Positions 7,964 through 17,392 of a DNA stretch of 64,000 nt are shown piece after piece (position 1 is the stretch's first letter; every line of letters begins with the position of its first letter). A program made the translations under genes and the position numbers. Under the pieces are notes generated by a model that was not told where the DNA came from, did not search any database, and was given only the letters and a program-made list of their open reading frames with translations. The stretch is from Anaerolineae bacterium (GTDB lineage: Bacteria; Chloroflexota; Anaerolineae; Promineifilales; Promineifilaceae). The stretch spans positions 124,001-188,000 of the forward strand of contig JAMLHW010000005.1 in the NCBI GenBank assembly GCA_023954475.1. Reading direction: 5' to 3'.

Positions 7964-9016
7964 ATGAATAATAAAAAGCATCTACTTATCGTCGCGTTGC
8001 TGATTATCGTCGTCATGCCCATCACCTATGTGATCCTGACAGCCGTGTACCAGCTTCCCATTGCCGCGAGCACACAAGCTGACTCAATTGACAACATGTT
8101 TACAGGCCATTTCATCTTGATTTCAGGTCTGTTTGCACTGGTCATGGTTTTCATGTTGTACTCTCTTTTCGTTTTCCGGCGTCGCCCGGATGAGGAAGGA
8201 GATGGGCTCTACATACACGGCAATACGGCACTCGAAATATTCTGGACTGCGGCACCGCTGGTGCTGGTCGTTGGTTTTGCAATTTGGGGATCGGTCATGC
8301 TGGTTGACATTACCGAAGCCAAAGCGGACGAAATGGCCATTGATGTGACAGCGCGGCAATGGTCATGGAGCTTTGCCTATCCGGAGCAAGGCGGTTACTC
8401 TTCAATCGAACTCGTACTGCCGGTTAATCGGCCGATTGTCCTGCAAATGCGTTCCGAAGACGTGTTGCACGATTTCTGGGTGCCGGAATTCCGGGTCAAA
8501 CAAGACCTCGTTCCCGGCAGCATAGAAGTGCTACGCATCACGCCCAACGTCGAAGGCGAATACAAAGTGCGCTGCGCTGAAATCTGCGGACTCAATCACT
8601 CCGGCATGCTTGCAGACGTACGCGTCGTCAGTCAAGCAGAATTTGATGCATGGGTTCTCGAAAAACAATCCGGCCCCGATCCCTTATCAATGACACCCGA
8701 AGAGCGTGGCATCCTTTGGTTCCAACAATTTGGTTGTGGTGGCTGCCACAGCGTCGACGGCAGTGATTTGGTCGGGCCGACCTGGCTTGGTCTTTACGAA
8801 CGAGAAGAACTACTCGAAGACGGCACCACCGTCATCGCTGACGACGACTACATCCGCAACTCCATCCTAAATCCTGCCTCGCAAATTGTTGCCGGTTACG
8901 CAAATGTCATGTTGCAAACCTACGGTGAGCAATTTGCTGTCGAAGAAGCAAAATACAATGGGCAGATCGACATCATCGAGGACATCATTGCGTACATCAA
9001 GACGCTCGAAGAATAG
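7964..9016 (+). CDS. ctaC: Cytochrome c oxidase subunit II with fused cytochrome c domain (caa3 type)
   Basis: A 350-residue subunit II. Two N-terminal membrane helices (about residues 8-30 and 48-70, plus the LEIFWTAAPLVLVVGFAIW segment) anchor a cupredoxin domain with the binuclear CuA site: His in LHDFWVPEF and the CAEICGLNHSGM ligand cluster. The C-terminal third is a class I cytochrome c with CGGCH haem attachment and a later Met-bearing segment (VMLQTY region). It takes electrons from a soluble or membrane donor and passes them to subunit I. First structural gene of the operon, 26 bp before subunit I. Confidence 0.95.
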   Translation: MNNKKHLLIVALLIIVVMPITYVILTAVYQLPIAASTQADSIDNMFTGHFILISGLFALVMVFMLYSLFVFRRRPDEEGDGLYIHGNTALEIFWTAAPLVLVVGFAIWGSVMLVDITEAKADEMAIDVTARQWSWSFAYPEQGGYSSIELVLPVNRPIVLQMRSEDVLHDFWVPEFRVKQDLVPGSIEVLRITPNVEGEYKVRCAEICGLNHSGMLADVRVVSQAEFDAWVLEKQSGPDPLSMTPEERGILWFQQFGCGGCHSVDGSDLVGPTWLGLYEREELLEDGTTVIADDDYIRNSILNPASQIVAGYANVMLQTYGEQFAVEEAKYNGQIDIIEDIIAYIKTLEE

Positions 9017-9042
9017 CGCCACGTAAAGCTGGGAAATAATTC

Positions 9043-11178
9043 ATGAAAGCAATCTTGACCTTCACACGTAGCAGATTTGCCCGGGCACTGGTCGCCGGTG
9101 CGCTGGGCTTAATCGTTGCCGCCATCCTTGTGGCCATCCTCAACTCGGCACACACAACATGGGTAACGCCTGGGCTCGAAGCGTTGGGTGTCCAACTGCC
9201 GGGACAACTGCTCGATTTGGCATTTTGGGCAGTCGCCATCTTGATTTTGCTGGCTATTGTCGTAACCGCGTTTTTGAGCGGGTTTGGTATGTTCCACAGC
9301 CGCAGAATGGGTCGCTTCTGGTACTATGCCGCCGGCACAGCACTTGTTTGGGGTGTGCTTGGGCAGGCTTTAACCGTGGCTATTGTTCTGTTTATCAGCT
9401 ATCTGACAATGGGCAGCGATTTCAGACTCACAGATGGTAACGTCGCATTGGCTGCCATCTTCAGCGTCATTGGCTTCCTCTTGTTTAGCGGCGTGCTTAC
9501 CGACTGGATTCAGTGGATATTTGGCCACAAAACGGAACTACACCACGGGGCACCTGAGGGTGAACCAGAGTGGATGCGCTATTTTAGCGTCGATGTCAAT
9601 CACAAAGTCATCGGCATTCAGTATGCCGTTACAAGTGTGCTCGTGCTGCTCGTCGGCGGCACGCTGGCAATTGTTTTCCGACTGGAGCTATCCGCGCCCG
9701 GCATGCAGTTGATCACCGAAAACACGTATAACACGTTTTTCAGTGCACACGGCATCATCATGATTGCCAGTATCCTGCTGGGCGTTGGCGCGATGGTGAA
9801 CTATCTGGTGCCGGTGATGATCGGTGCATCGGATATGGCGTTCCCACGCCTCAATGCATTTAGTTTCTGGGTCAGTATTCCGGCAGCCTTGTTGATCGTG
9901 TCTGCCATGTTTGTCGATACCGGGTTTGACACAGGCTGGGTTGGCTATCCCCCACTGAGCACGGTTGGCTCACTGGGTATTATCCTATTCCTGCTCGGCT
10001 TCTATTTCAATGGGTTCGCCTCTATTGCCAGCGCCATCAACGTGTTGGTGACAGTTGGCGTTATGCGGGCGAAGGGCATGGCATTGTTCCGCATGCCGAT
10101 TTTTGTCTGGACAGCGATTTCCGCCTCTATCATCCAGTTCACAGCAACCCAGACTGTCGGTGTGGCTTTGACAATGGTGGTTGCGCAGCGCGCTTTGGGT
10201 CTTGGATTTTTCGATCCGACACCGGTGGCAGCCGGCGTACCGGTGGGTCAACCGCTTTTGTACCAGCAGTTATTCTGGTTCTACTCTCATCCTGTCGTCT
10301 ACGTCTTTGTACTGCCGGGTTTAGGTGTCATCAGCGAATTGTTGCCCGTGTTCTCGCGCAAGCCACTATTCGGCTATAAATGGGTCGCCCTGTCGAGCTT
10401 GGGCATCGCGTTAGTCGGTTTTCTGGTTTGGGCGCATCACATGTTCGTTTCTGGCATGGATGATTCGCTGCGCATCCCGTTTATGATTTCGACCATGTTT
10501 GTCGGCATCCCCACGGGCGTCAAGTTCTTTAGCTGGCTGGGTACGTTGTGGGGAGGCAAAATCATCTACCCAACACCAATGTTGTTTGTGCTTGGCGCTA
10601 TTTCAGTGTTCTTGATAGGCGGCTTGACGGGCCCGATTTTGGCAACGGTACCGACTGACATGCATTTACATGACAGTTATTGGGTCGTCGGTCATTTCCA
10701 TGCGACGATGTTCGGCGGTTTTATCTTCCCGTTTTTTGCTGCGCTGTATTACTGGTTCCCTAAGATTACCGGACGAATGTACAACGAACGACTGGGCAAG
10801 CTGCATTTCTGGCTAATGGTTCCGGGGTTCTGGGTGATGAGTCTGGGCCAAATGCGCATTGGTCTGATGGGTATGCGTCGTCGCATCGCCAACTACGACC
10901 CGGCGTTGGGTGTTGAGGGTACGCAAATATTGATCACGATTGCGGCGCTTGTAATTGCGTGGTCGGTCTTGATTATGCTCTACAATCTGGTCAGCAGTGC
11001 CCGTTCGGCCGAATTGGCGCCAGAAAATCCATGGGAATCGCGTTCGCCCGAATGGGTCGCTCCCACACCGCTGCCTGAATTCAACTTTGACCGTCCCATC
11101 GAAGTCGTCGGCGACCCTTATGACTACGGACTGGCCGATTCCAAATACATACAGACAATTCCGGCTGCCGGTGATTGA
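9043..11178 (+). CDS. ctaD: Cytochrome c oxidase subunit I, A2-type haem-copper oxygen reductase
   Basis: A 711-residue catalytic subunit. From about residue 185 (FSVDVNHKVIGIQY) it follows the canonical fold: low-spin haem His in TFFSAHGIIM, CuB ligands in FYSHPVVY and WAHHMFVSGM, and haem ligands in VVGHFHATMFGG. Helix VI reads YSHPxVY instead of GHPEVY, so the proton-channel Glu is replaced by Val while the cross-linked Tyr remains; this YSHP pattern defines the A2 subfamily. An N-terminal extension of about 180 residues carries about four extra membrane helices. It reduces O2 to water and pumps protons. Haem A synthesis genes are not in the window. Confidence 0.95.
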   Translation: MKAILTFTRSRFARALVAGALGLIVAAILVAILNSAHTTWVTPGLEALGVQLPGQLLDLAFWAVAILILLAIVVTAFLSGFGMFHSRRMGRFWYYAAGTALVWGVLGQALTVAIVLFISYLTMGSDFRLTDGNVALAAIFSVIGFLLFSGVLTDWIQWIFGHKTELHHGAPEGEPEWMRYFSVDVNHKVIGIQYAVTSVLVLLVGGTLAIVFRLELSAPGMQLITENTYNTFFSAHGIIMIASILLGVGAMVNYLVPVMIGASDMAFPRLNAFSFWVSIPAALLIVSAMFVDTGFDTGWVGYPPLSTVGSLGIILFLLGFYFNGFASIASAINVLVTVGVMRAKGMALFRMPIFVWTAISASIIQFTATQTVGVALTMVVAQRALGLGFFDPTPVAAGVPVGQPLLYQQLFWFYSHPVVYVFVLPGLGVISELLPVFSRKPLFGYKWVALSSLGIALVGFLVWAHHMFVSGMDDSLRIPFMISTMFVGIPTGVKFFSWLGTLWGGKIIYPTPMLFVLGAISVFLIGGLTGPILATVPTDMHLHDSYWVVGHFHATMFGGFIFPFFAALYYWFPKITGRMYNERLGKLHFWLMVPGFWVMSLGQMRIGLMGMRRRIANYDPALGVEGTQILITIAALVIAWSVLIMLYNLVSSARSAELAPENPWESRSPEWVAPTPLPEFNFDRPIEVVGDPYDYGLADSKYIQTIPAAGD

Positions 11179-11204
11179 TTCATAATCCATTGAGGAGAAG
11201 CGTC

Positions 11205-11405
11205 GTGCAAGATAACAAACGGGCAGCTTATGCCCTGATCCGCAATGTTTTTTTGGTTTTGTTTGTCGTGTCATTGGCTGAGCTTGCTGTAGCAATCTAT
11301 CTCGAATCGACCGTTCTGCTCCTGCTCCTGGCATCGGCCAAAGCCGTACTGGTCGTCTATTACTTCATGCATATCTATCGCCTATGGCGACAGGAGGCAC
11401 ACTGA
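11205..11405 (+). CDS. ctaF: Cytochrome c oxidase subunit IV-like small membrane protein
   Basis: A 66-residue protein with two hydrophobic helices and the YYFMHIYRLW segment typical of bacterial oxidase subunit IV (COX4_pro/caa3 CtaF). I chose the GTG at 11205 because GAGGAG lies four to nine bases upstream; the frame is open back to 11175 but without a ribosome-binding site. Its TGA overlaps the first base of the next ATG (TGATG), so translation of subunit III is coupled. It stabilises the oxidase complex and has no catalytic residues. Confidence 0.75.
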   Translation: MQDNKRAAYALIRNVFLVLFVVSLAELAVAIYLESTVLLLLLASAKAVLVVYYFMHIYRLWRQEAH

Positions 11406-12085
11406 TGAGCGCAGTGACTACCCATCACGACGACCATGCCCATGACGATACCCATGCACACGAACTGCCGTATGGACAGCAGTTACGCGCCAACCGGCTG
11501 GGTTTGTGGCTCTTCCTGTTCTCCGAAGTATTTCTGTTTGTCGGTCTGTTTGCTGCCCGATTCTACTTGTGGCGCGATGCTTCCGGCGTCGTCCGTCCGG
11601 AATTGGACCAGGTAGCCGGTCTGATTGCAACCTCGGTTTTGCTTATCAGCAGTTATTTTATGGTGCGTGCTGAAGTAGCCGTTCAGCATGGTGAGCAAAA
11701 AAAGATGCACAACAGTCTGATCATGACGTTTGTGATGGGGTCACTCTTTTTGTTAAGCGTGATTTTTATCGAGTGGGGCGTACTGGATCTGATTCTGGAC
11801 AATATGTTCGGTGTCACTTTGTTTGCACATGAGGCAATTAAACCGGGCGATGGTGCGTTTGGTGCCGTATTTTACGGCATGACCGGTATGCACGCCCTGC
11901 ACGTGATCAGTGGCCTGGTTCTGATTTTGATTATCCTGGCAAACGGACACAAAGGGGCGTTTACAGAGGAGCGCCACTGGGGCGTGGAAGCGTGTGCGGT
12001 CTATTGGCACTATGTCGATGTCGTCTGGATTTTCTTTTATCCGGCGCTCTACCTGATCGGCACAGCCGTTACGTACCACACGTGA
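11405..12085 (+). CDS. ctaE: Cytochrome c oxidase subunit III
   Basis: A 226-residue subunit III with about five membrane helices. The N-terminus is His/Asp-rich (HHDDHAHDD), then the family blocks GLWLFLFSEVFLFVGLFAA, MTGMHALHVISGL and HWGVEACAVYWHYVDVVWIFFYPALYL are all present. The Glu in SEVFLF and His in MHALHV are the conserved polar residues of the family. ATG at 11405 follows AGGAGG and overlaps the previous stop; an in-frame ATG at 11384 would lie inside subunit IV. It completes the core oxidase. Confidence 0.93.
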   Translation: MSAVTTHHDDHAHDDTHAHELPYGQQLRANRLGLWLFLFSEVFLFVGLFAARFYLWRDASGVVRPELDQVAGLIATSVLLISSYFMVRAEVAVQHGEQKKMHNSLIMTFVMGSLFLLSVIFIEWGVLDLILDNMFGVTLFAHEAIKPGDGAFGAVFYGMTGMHALHVISGLVLILIILANGHKGAFTEERHWGVEACAVYWHYVDVVWIFFYPALYLIGTAVTYHT

Positions 12086-12127
12086 TTTTGTGGCGTTGCC
12101 AACGCCGCAAAGATAGCATCAATTATG

Positions 12128-12155
12128 AAGGACGGAGGGGCAACTCGTCGTCCTT
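12128..12155 (+). other. Stem-loop in the ctaE-ctaG spacer
   Basis: In the 95-bp spacer between ctaE and ctaG, AAGGACG (12128-12134) pairs with CGTCCTT (12149-12155), and a smaller GGCGTT/AACGCC dyad lies upstream near 12092. Such hairpins in an operon often adjust the ratio of upstream to downstream message. No long T run follows, so full termination is unlikely. Confidence 0.4.
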
Positions 12156-12180
12156 TCTGCGTTTATGGGGGTAAACGATC

Positions 12181-13080
12181 GTGGATGATATGACGTCTGC
12201 TGTACTGCGATCGTGGGAGTTTCGGCCGATAATCATTATTCCCATCCTGCTTATGGGCGTACTCTATACCATCGGCTGGCTGCGCCTGCGTCGTCTTGGA
12301 CGATTTCACGCACGGCGACCTCATCTGGCCGCATGGTGGCGCTTGCCTGTCTACTGGCTGGGATTGGTGCTGATTGCCCTTTCCCTGCTTTCACCCATCG
12401 ACACAATGGCCGGATTGTTGTTCAGCATGCATATGGTGCAACATCTATTGTTGGCGATGCTGGCACCGCCACTGCTGATGGCTGCCAACCCGATGCCGGT
12501 GATCATGTGGGGATTACCCGGCAAAACACGTCGGCCGATTGGTGCGGTTTTATTCAATCGACAGTCTGCTATTCGGCCGATTGTCACCAAAATCACACAG
12601 CCCGGCATCATGCTATTCGTCTACATTATCTTCTTGTGGGGTTGGCATGATAGTAGCATGTACAATGCCGCACTGCGCAGTGATCTTGTACACGATATTG
12701 AACATACGACATTTTTTATCACCGCCATGCTCCTGTGGTGGCACATAACCGGTGCCGGGCCACGTTTTCATAAACGCCTTGGCTACCTGGGGCGTGCCGC
12801 ACTGGCGATTGCAGCCATTCCGGCAACGATGATCGCCGGAGTCGCCATCGCCTTTGCCTCCACACCGATTTACACCTTTTACGAATCTGTACCGCGCCTG
12901 TGGGGGATAAGCGTCATGACTGATCAACAACTAGGCGGCGCAATTATGTGGATCCCCGGCAGCATGATGTTTCTGCTGGCAGGTCTGGTCTTGATAGGAT
13001 CCTGGCTAGTCGTTGAAGAACGCAAACCACACGTCTATCTCGACACCTTGCTGCAACAGGAAGACAAGGGAGCTTACTGA
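12181..13080 (+). CDS. ctaG: Cytochrome c oxidase assembly factor CtaG (caa3_CtaG)
   Basis: A 299-residue polytopic membrane protein of the caa3_CtaG family. Diagnostic blocks: LLSPIDTMAGLLFSMHMVQHLLLAMLAPPLL with conserved His residues, the DIEHTTFFITAMLLWWH helix, and YTFYESVPRLWGISVMTDQQLGGAIMWIPG near the C-terminus. It is required for assembly of caa3 oxidases, probably in copper delivery. The start is GTG at 12181 behind a GGGGG tract. Its TGA overlaps the ATG of the next gene (TGATG). Helix 1 carries TCGGCCGA copies read as Arg-Pro, showing a phase other than Ser-Ala-Glu. Confidence 0.9.
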   Translation: MDDMTSAVLRSWEFRPIIIIPILLMGVLYTIGWLRLRRLGRFHARRPHLAAWWRLPVYWLGLVLIALSLLSPIDTMAGLLFSMHMVQHLLLAMLAPPLLMAANPMPVIMWGLPGKTRRPIGAVLFNRQSAIRPIVTKITQPGIMLFVYIIFLWGWHDSSMYNAALRSDLVHDIEHTTFFITAMLLWWHITGAGPRFHKRLGYLGRAALAIAAIPATMIAGVAIAFASTPIYTFYESVPRLWGISVMTDQQLGGAIMWIPGSMMFLLAGLVLIGSWLVVEERKPHVYLDTLLQQEDKGAY

Positions 13081-13631
13081 TGCGTTGGTGCAAAACGGCG
13101 GCGTTGTTCTCACTGCTGCTCGTGCTGACAATCACCGCTGCGCCTTTACATGCCCACGGCGGTGGCACGCCCCGCATCGTCAACGCTGAACTCGGTTCCT
13201 TGATCGTGTCAGTTTGGACACAACCCGACCCGCTGGAGACAGGCACAGTGCACATCACGGTAGCATTGTCCGAGGCAGTTCGCAACGCCAATGGCCGTGT
13301 AGAACCGGGTGAACCGCTGCTCAACCGGGAAATCGCCCTGTTAATGCGTGCACCGGAAGCCACTACCTTCTCCGAAATTATCCCGGTGACACATGAAAAT
13401 GCAGCGAACAAACTTTTATATGAAGCTGATTTTGACGTCGCAACACCAGGTGTATGGCAAATGACCTTGCAGGTAGAAGGAGCGGGCGAACTGCCATTTG
13501 AGTTGGAGATTCAGGACGGTTTGTCGCTTGACTGGACGCTAATCGGCGGCGTCGCGCTGGTGGTCGTGGTGCTGGGCTGGTTGCTATCGCAGCGCCGCAA
13601 GCAAAGTCAATCGATAGAATCGATGCCTTGA
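13080..13631 (+). CDS. Exported FixH/YtkA-like copper-handling protein (predicted)
   Basis: A 183-residue protein: signal peptide ending near AHAHGGG, a beta-rich extracytoplasmic domain (about residues 30-150) and a C-terminal membrane helix (IGGVALVVVVLGWLL) with a basic cytoplasmic tail. The domain resembles FixH/YtkA-type Ig-like modules that occur next to CtaG and oxidase genes; the HAHGG start of the mature chain could bind copper. Role in CuA or CuB loading is inference from context. One-base overlap with ctaG on the 5' side. Confidence 0.55.
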   Translation: MRWCKTAALFSLLLVLTITAAPLHAHGGGTPRIVNAELGSLIVSVWTQPDPLETGTVHITVALSEAVRNANGRVEPGEPLLNREIALLMRAPEATTFSEIIPVTHENAANKLLYEADFDVATPGVWQMTLQVEGAGELPFELEIQDGLSLDWTLIGGVALVVVVLGWLLSQRRKQSQSIESMP

Positions 13632-13643
13632 TTGGAGAGAAGG

Positions 13644-14090
13644 ATGAAACGATACGAACATACGCAATTCGGAACCGCATTTACAGTGATAGTCATCATA
13701 GTTGCGGTCTTGATCGCGTGGTCGTCATTTGTGGCGACCGGCGGGCTAGATGTGACCTTCTGGTTGATGGCCGGGTTTATGTTTGTGCTTGAACTGCTGT
13801 TTGGCTGGCTCAGGGTTTCGGTTGACAACGAAGTGGTTGAGGCGCGCATGGGCATTGGTCTGGTACGCAAACGCATTCCGCTACGCGAAATCGTCTCTTG
13901 TCGCATCGAACATCTGGCATGGTACAACGGCATTGGACTGCGTTATACACAATATGGCCGCGTATACACTGTATCGGGCCGACAAATTGTCGTATTGGAC
14001 AAAGTGGATGACAGCACTTTTGGAATTGGTAGCAATGAACCGGATGCATTGTGCCGTGCCATTACAGATGCCGTAAACGAGCAAGTGTGA
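13644..14090 (+). CDS. Membrane protein of unknown function in oxidase operon
   Basis: About 148 residues: two membrane helices (TAFTVIVIIVAVLIAWSSFV and FWLMAGFMFVLELLFGW) followed by a soluble domain with strands VSVDNEVVEARMG, RKRIPLREIVSCRIE and TVSGRQIVVLDK, resembling a bacterial PH-like domain. GGAG lies six bases before the ATG at 13644; a TTG four codons upstream is less likely. The stop overlaps the next ATG by one base. No assigned function; its position between the copper-handling gene and SURF1 suggests a part in oxidase assembly. Confidence 0.7.
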   Translation: MKRYEHTQFGTAFTVIVIIVAVLIAWSSFVATGGLDVTFWLMAGFMFVLELLFGWLRVSVDNEVVEARMGIGLVRKRIPLREIVSCRIEHLAWYNGIGLRYTQYGRVYTVSGRQIVVLDKVDDSTFGIGSNEPDALCRAITDAVNEQV

Positions 14091-14827
14091 TGAATACCGT
14101 TCGCAAAGCGTTTAGCCGTCGGCACATATGGAAAACGGCGTTGATTGCTGTGTTGATCGTGGTGTTTTTGCGCCTCGGAGTTTGGCAGTTGTCGCGGCTG
14201 GAAGAGCGCAAAGCGGCCAATGCTGTGTTGGCAGCGCAGTTGGCGCAACCAGCTTTTTCCGTCAACGGACTGGTCAATTCGGCCGAATGGGAGACGCTGG
14301 CCGACCGGGCTGTGACAGCAACCGGAACCTACGACTTTGCCAATCAACTCGTCCTCGTCCAGCAGCGGGCACAGTCACAACTGGGTGTCCACCTGGTAAC
14401 GCCACTGCAACTCGACGGCTCTGATGCCATCATGTTAGTTGATCGCGGCTGGGTTCCGACAGTAGAAGCCGCACCAGAAAGCATTGCCCAGTTCGATGAG
14501 CCGGGCCTGGTGACGGTTACCGGGACACTGCAAGCATCCGAGCGGTTGCCCAGCACAGCACGCACCGATTTTGATTCGGCCGAATTCGAGCGTGATGTGT
14601 TCCAAATCAACATTCCCCGGTTGCAGAGGCAGATGCCGTATGATCTGTTACCTGTATTTTTACTGCAGGCGCCCGATGCCGACCAAGGACCACTCGACCA
14701 ACCATTTCGGCAAGAGCCTGTTGTTGATTTATCCAACGGCCCCCATCTCAGCTACGCACTGCAATGGTTCAGCTTCAGCATCATCGCGCTGATATTCTAT
14801 CTGGGCTACTTGCAGCGTTACGGTTGA
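14090..14827 (+). CDS. SURF1 family oxidase assembly protein
   Basis: A 245-residue SURF1 protein: first membrane helix (TALIAVLIVVFLRLGVWQLSRLEERKAAN, the family signature GxWQLxRxxxK), a periplasmic beta domain with GVHLVTPL and MLVDRGWVP, and a C-terminal helix beginning LSYALQWFSF. SURF1/Shy1 helps insert haem A into subunit I, so it fits as the last gene of the oxidase operon. ATG at 14090 overlaps the upstream TGA; in-frame codons further upstream lie inside the previous gene. Confidence 0.92.
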   Translation: MNTVRKAFSRRHIWKTALIAVLIVVFLRLGVWQLSRLEERKAANAVLAAQLAQPAFSVNGLVNSAEWETLADRAVTATGTYDFANQLVLVQQRAQSQLGVHLVTPLQLDGSDAIMLVDRGWVPTVEAAPESIAQFDEPGLVTVTGTLQASERLPSTARTDFDSAEFERDVFQINIPRLQRQMPYDLLPVFLLQAPDADQGPLDQPFRQEPVVDLSNGPHLSYALQWFSFSIIALIFYLGYLQRYG

Positions 14828-15059
14828 CTTGTGACGGTTCCCTACAGATTGCAGAGATAGTGTATAATCATCATTGTCACTAAAAAGACACCGAATTGAC
14901 AGGTGGAAATCCTTAAGCAATTGTGACAACTGTGTACAAACTAACCTGGCCGGGCTGCCCTCGTAATCTAACATGCGCTAGAATGTGATCAATGTGGCGC
15001 TTGACCGCATTTTACCGCAACAACCGGCACGACATACGACTTCCACGAGAGAGTAAGTA

Positions 15060-17342
15060 ATGCGCGAAAGACTGAGCTTCAATGAATTTTGGCTGACGGT
15101 TTTGCTGCCGTTGCTGATGGTGATAACGGTTGCATTTGCCATCGAATCGGCCGATTTAGTGAGTTCCGTCAGTGTTCGGCCGATACTCCTCCTCGTCGGT
15201 ACAGTCGCCTTTGTCGCCGGAGTTGCACTGGCAAAAAGTCAATTCCCATACTACACCGCCCACATTTACTCTTTTGTCTACGGCGTTTTCTTTCTAGGCC
15301 TTGTTCTGGGGCCCATGCTACCCGATGCTGAATTCATGACCTGGCGCGAACGCATCAACGAGTTGGTCATGATGCAATACAATTGGTTTGTAACGGCCAT
15401 TGATGGCGGCTCTAACCGCGATTCATTTATCTTTGTCGTGCAAACCAGTGGCATTTTCTGGCTGCTTGGCTACACAGCCGCCTGGTACACCGTTCGCTAT
15501 TTACGCATCTGGCGCGTCATTTTGCCCAGCGGTCTTGTCTTGCTCAGTGTCGTCTACTACTACTTTGGTGCCCGCCCTCTATATCTCTACATGGCAGCTT
15601 ATGTTGTGCTGTCCTTGCTCTACATCACCCAGACGTTTCTATCATCGCGACAACGCCAGTGGCGCGCTGCCACCGTCCGTTACGAAGGCGGCATTAGCTG
15701 GACATTTATGCGCAGCAGCCTACTGGTCGGTTTACTGGCTATTTTGTGCGCCTGGTGGCTGCCGGCAGCCGGAGCCAGTGATACAGTGACCAGTGCCGTC
15801 AACCGCGTCAACGAACCGTGGCGGCAATTTAGAGACAGTTGGCAGCGTCTGGTCGCAGTTAATTCAACCGGCCAGCGCGTCGCCGATCCGTATCGCGATT
15901 CCTTACCACTCGGTGGCCCCCGCCAAACGGGCGATCAACCCATCATGGACGTCCGCGTCTCCGAAGAATTACCTTATGCTTATTGGCGCGAAACAGTTCT
16001 CGATACATATGCTGATAACAGTTGGCAAGTCGTCGACGGCAACACCATAACCTATTACCCTGATGACGGTCAATTCAATACAGAACCGGCGCAGCAACGC
16101 ATGTTGGTTACTCAGGCTTACATTAACTATGTGTCAAATGCCGGCGCGATCTATTCGCTCCCCGATTTACAATTTGCTGACCGGCAAATGTACGTCAAAC
16201 TGAACACGACACCGGATGGATATCATGATCTGGCAGCAACCCGGGCGCGATATGCGTTGCAGCTCGGCGATCAGTATCAAGTCACATCGTCTATCAGTGT
16301 TGCCGATGCGGGCAGTCTGCGCCGTGCATCGACTAGCTATTCACCTGAAATCCGTGAGCAATATCTGCAAATGCCAAACACTATTTCTGAGCGGACACGG
16401 AATTTGGCAGCGGAGTTAACGGCCTCCTACGACAATCCTTATGATAAAGCAGTCGCCGTTCAGAATTGGCTGCGTGACAATATTGAATACAATGATCAGA
16501 TCGATTATCCACCCGCTGACCGCGAATTGATCGATTATTTCTTATTTGAAACTCAGGAAGGGTATTGCAATTATTACGCTGCATCGATGGCGATAATGCT
16601 GCGCTCGCAAGGTGTTCCGACGCGGTTGGCGCGCGGTTTTGCGTCGGGCGAATATTTGCCCGAAGAGGGATTCTACCGTGTGCGCGCCCGCGACGCGCAT
16701 ACATGGGTTGAAGTGTATTTCCCTGAGTATGGCTGGATCCAGTTCGAACCGACGGCTATTATCCAGCCGATAGTACGTCCCGAAGGAGAAGATGCCGCTG
16801 GCGGAGATGATGATCCGACTATTGCGGAAGATCCTGACCAGCCGGTACTGGATGGCGAGACGGAACTGCCGGAACGGGACCTGGAAGCGTTTCTCGAGCC
16901 AGAGGACCCGTTTGGTGACGGTGGCGCGACGGGCGGCGACGGGTTTCTCGGCAGTAACACAATACCGTTTGTGGGCGGGTTGTTCCTGATTGCATTTACG
17001 GCTTTCTTGATGTTGCTTGCCGGCCGTTACAATCGACGCGTTGAGTCTAGTGTGGAACGCAGTTACTCCCGATTAGTTCATTGGAGTCAGTGGGTTGGCG
17101 TGGAAATTCGGCCGAATTACACACCATATGAAAGTGCCGATGTGCTTGCCGCTGCTGTGCCGGAGGGCGAAAAGTCGATCCGCGTTCTCATTGACGAATT
17201 TGTGCAACGTCAATTTAGTGGACGGGCGTCAGGGCTGAGCGTGTTTGCACCTCGCAATGAATGGAAGCGGCTACGCCCCATTCTGCTAAAGCGCTCAATA
17301 CGTTCACGTCTCGACACATTTTTGCGACGGAAATCTTCGTAG
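15060..17342 (+). CDS. Transglutaminase-like membrane protein (TgpA-type)
   Basis: A 760-residue protein: five or six N-terminal membrane helices to about residue 205, an extracytoplasmic part with a transglutaminase-like core, then a single helix (FVGGLFLIAFTAFLMLLA) and a cytoplasmic C-terminal domain of the DUF4129 kind. The catalytic triad is visible: Cys in EGYCNYYAASMAIMLR, His in DAHTWVEVYFP and Asp/Glu in the GWIQFEPT strand. Members act as envelope peptidases or cross-linking enzymes; the substrate is unknown. In many genomes it pairs with a MoxR ATPase and a DUF58 protein, neither of which is adjacent here. Confidence 0.85.
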   Translation: MRERLSFNEFWLTVLLPLLMVITVAFAIESADLVSSVSVRPILLLVGTVAFVAGVALAKSQFPYYTAHIYSFVYGVFFLGLVLGPMLPDAEFMTWRERINELVMMQYNWFVTAIDGGSNRDSFIFVVQTSGIFWLLGYTAAWYTVRYLRIWRVILPSGLVLLSVVYYYFGARPLYLYMAAYVVLSLLYITQTFLSSRQRQWRAATVRYEGGISWTFMRSSLLVGLLAILCAWWLPAAGASDTVTSAVNRVNEPWRQFRDSWQRLVAVNSTGQRVADPYRDSLPLGGPRQTGDQPIMDVRVSEELPYAYWRETVLDTYADNSWQVVDGNTITYYPDDGQFNTEPAQQRMLVTQAYINYVSNAGAIYSLPDLQFADRQMYVKLNTTPDGYHDLAATRARYALQLGDQYQVTSSISVADAGSLRRASTSYSPEIREQYLQMPNTISERTRNLAAELTASYDNPYDKAVAVQNWLRDNIEYNDQIDYPPADRELIDYFLFETQEGYCNYYAASMAIMLRSQGVPTRLARGFASGEYLPEEGFYRVRARDAHTWVEVYFPEYGWIQFEPTAIIQPIVRPEGEDAAGGDDDPTIAEDPDQPVLDGETELPERDLEAFLEPEDPFGDGGATGGDGFLGSNTIPFVGGLFLIAFTAFLMLLAGRYNRRVESSVERSYSRLVHWSQWVGVEIRPNYTPYESADVLAAAVPEGEKSIRVLIDEFVQRQFSGRASGLSVFAPRNEWKRLRPILLKRSIRSRLDTFLRRKSS

Positions 17343-17392
17343 CCAACGACAAAGGTAGGTTGTTGAAGCGCCATCCACTATGCATAGCGCTT

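Noticed and set aside
14824-14868. TATAAT at 14863-14868 with TTGACT at 14824-14829 as a transglutaminase promoter
   Set aside because: The spacing of 33 bp is too long, and no closer -35 is convincing.
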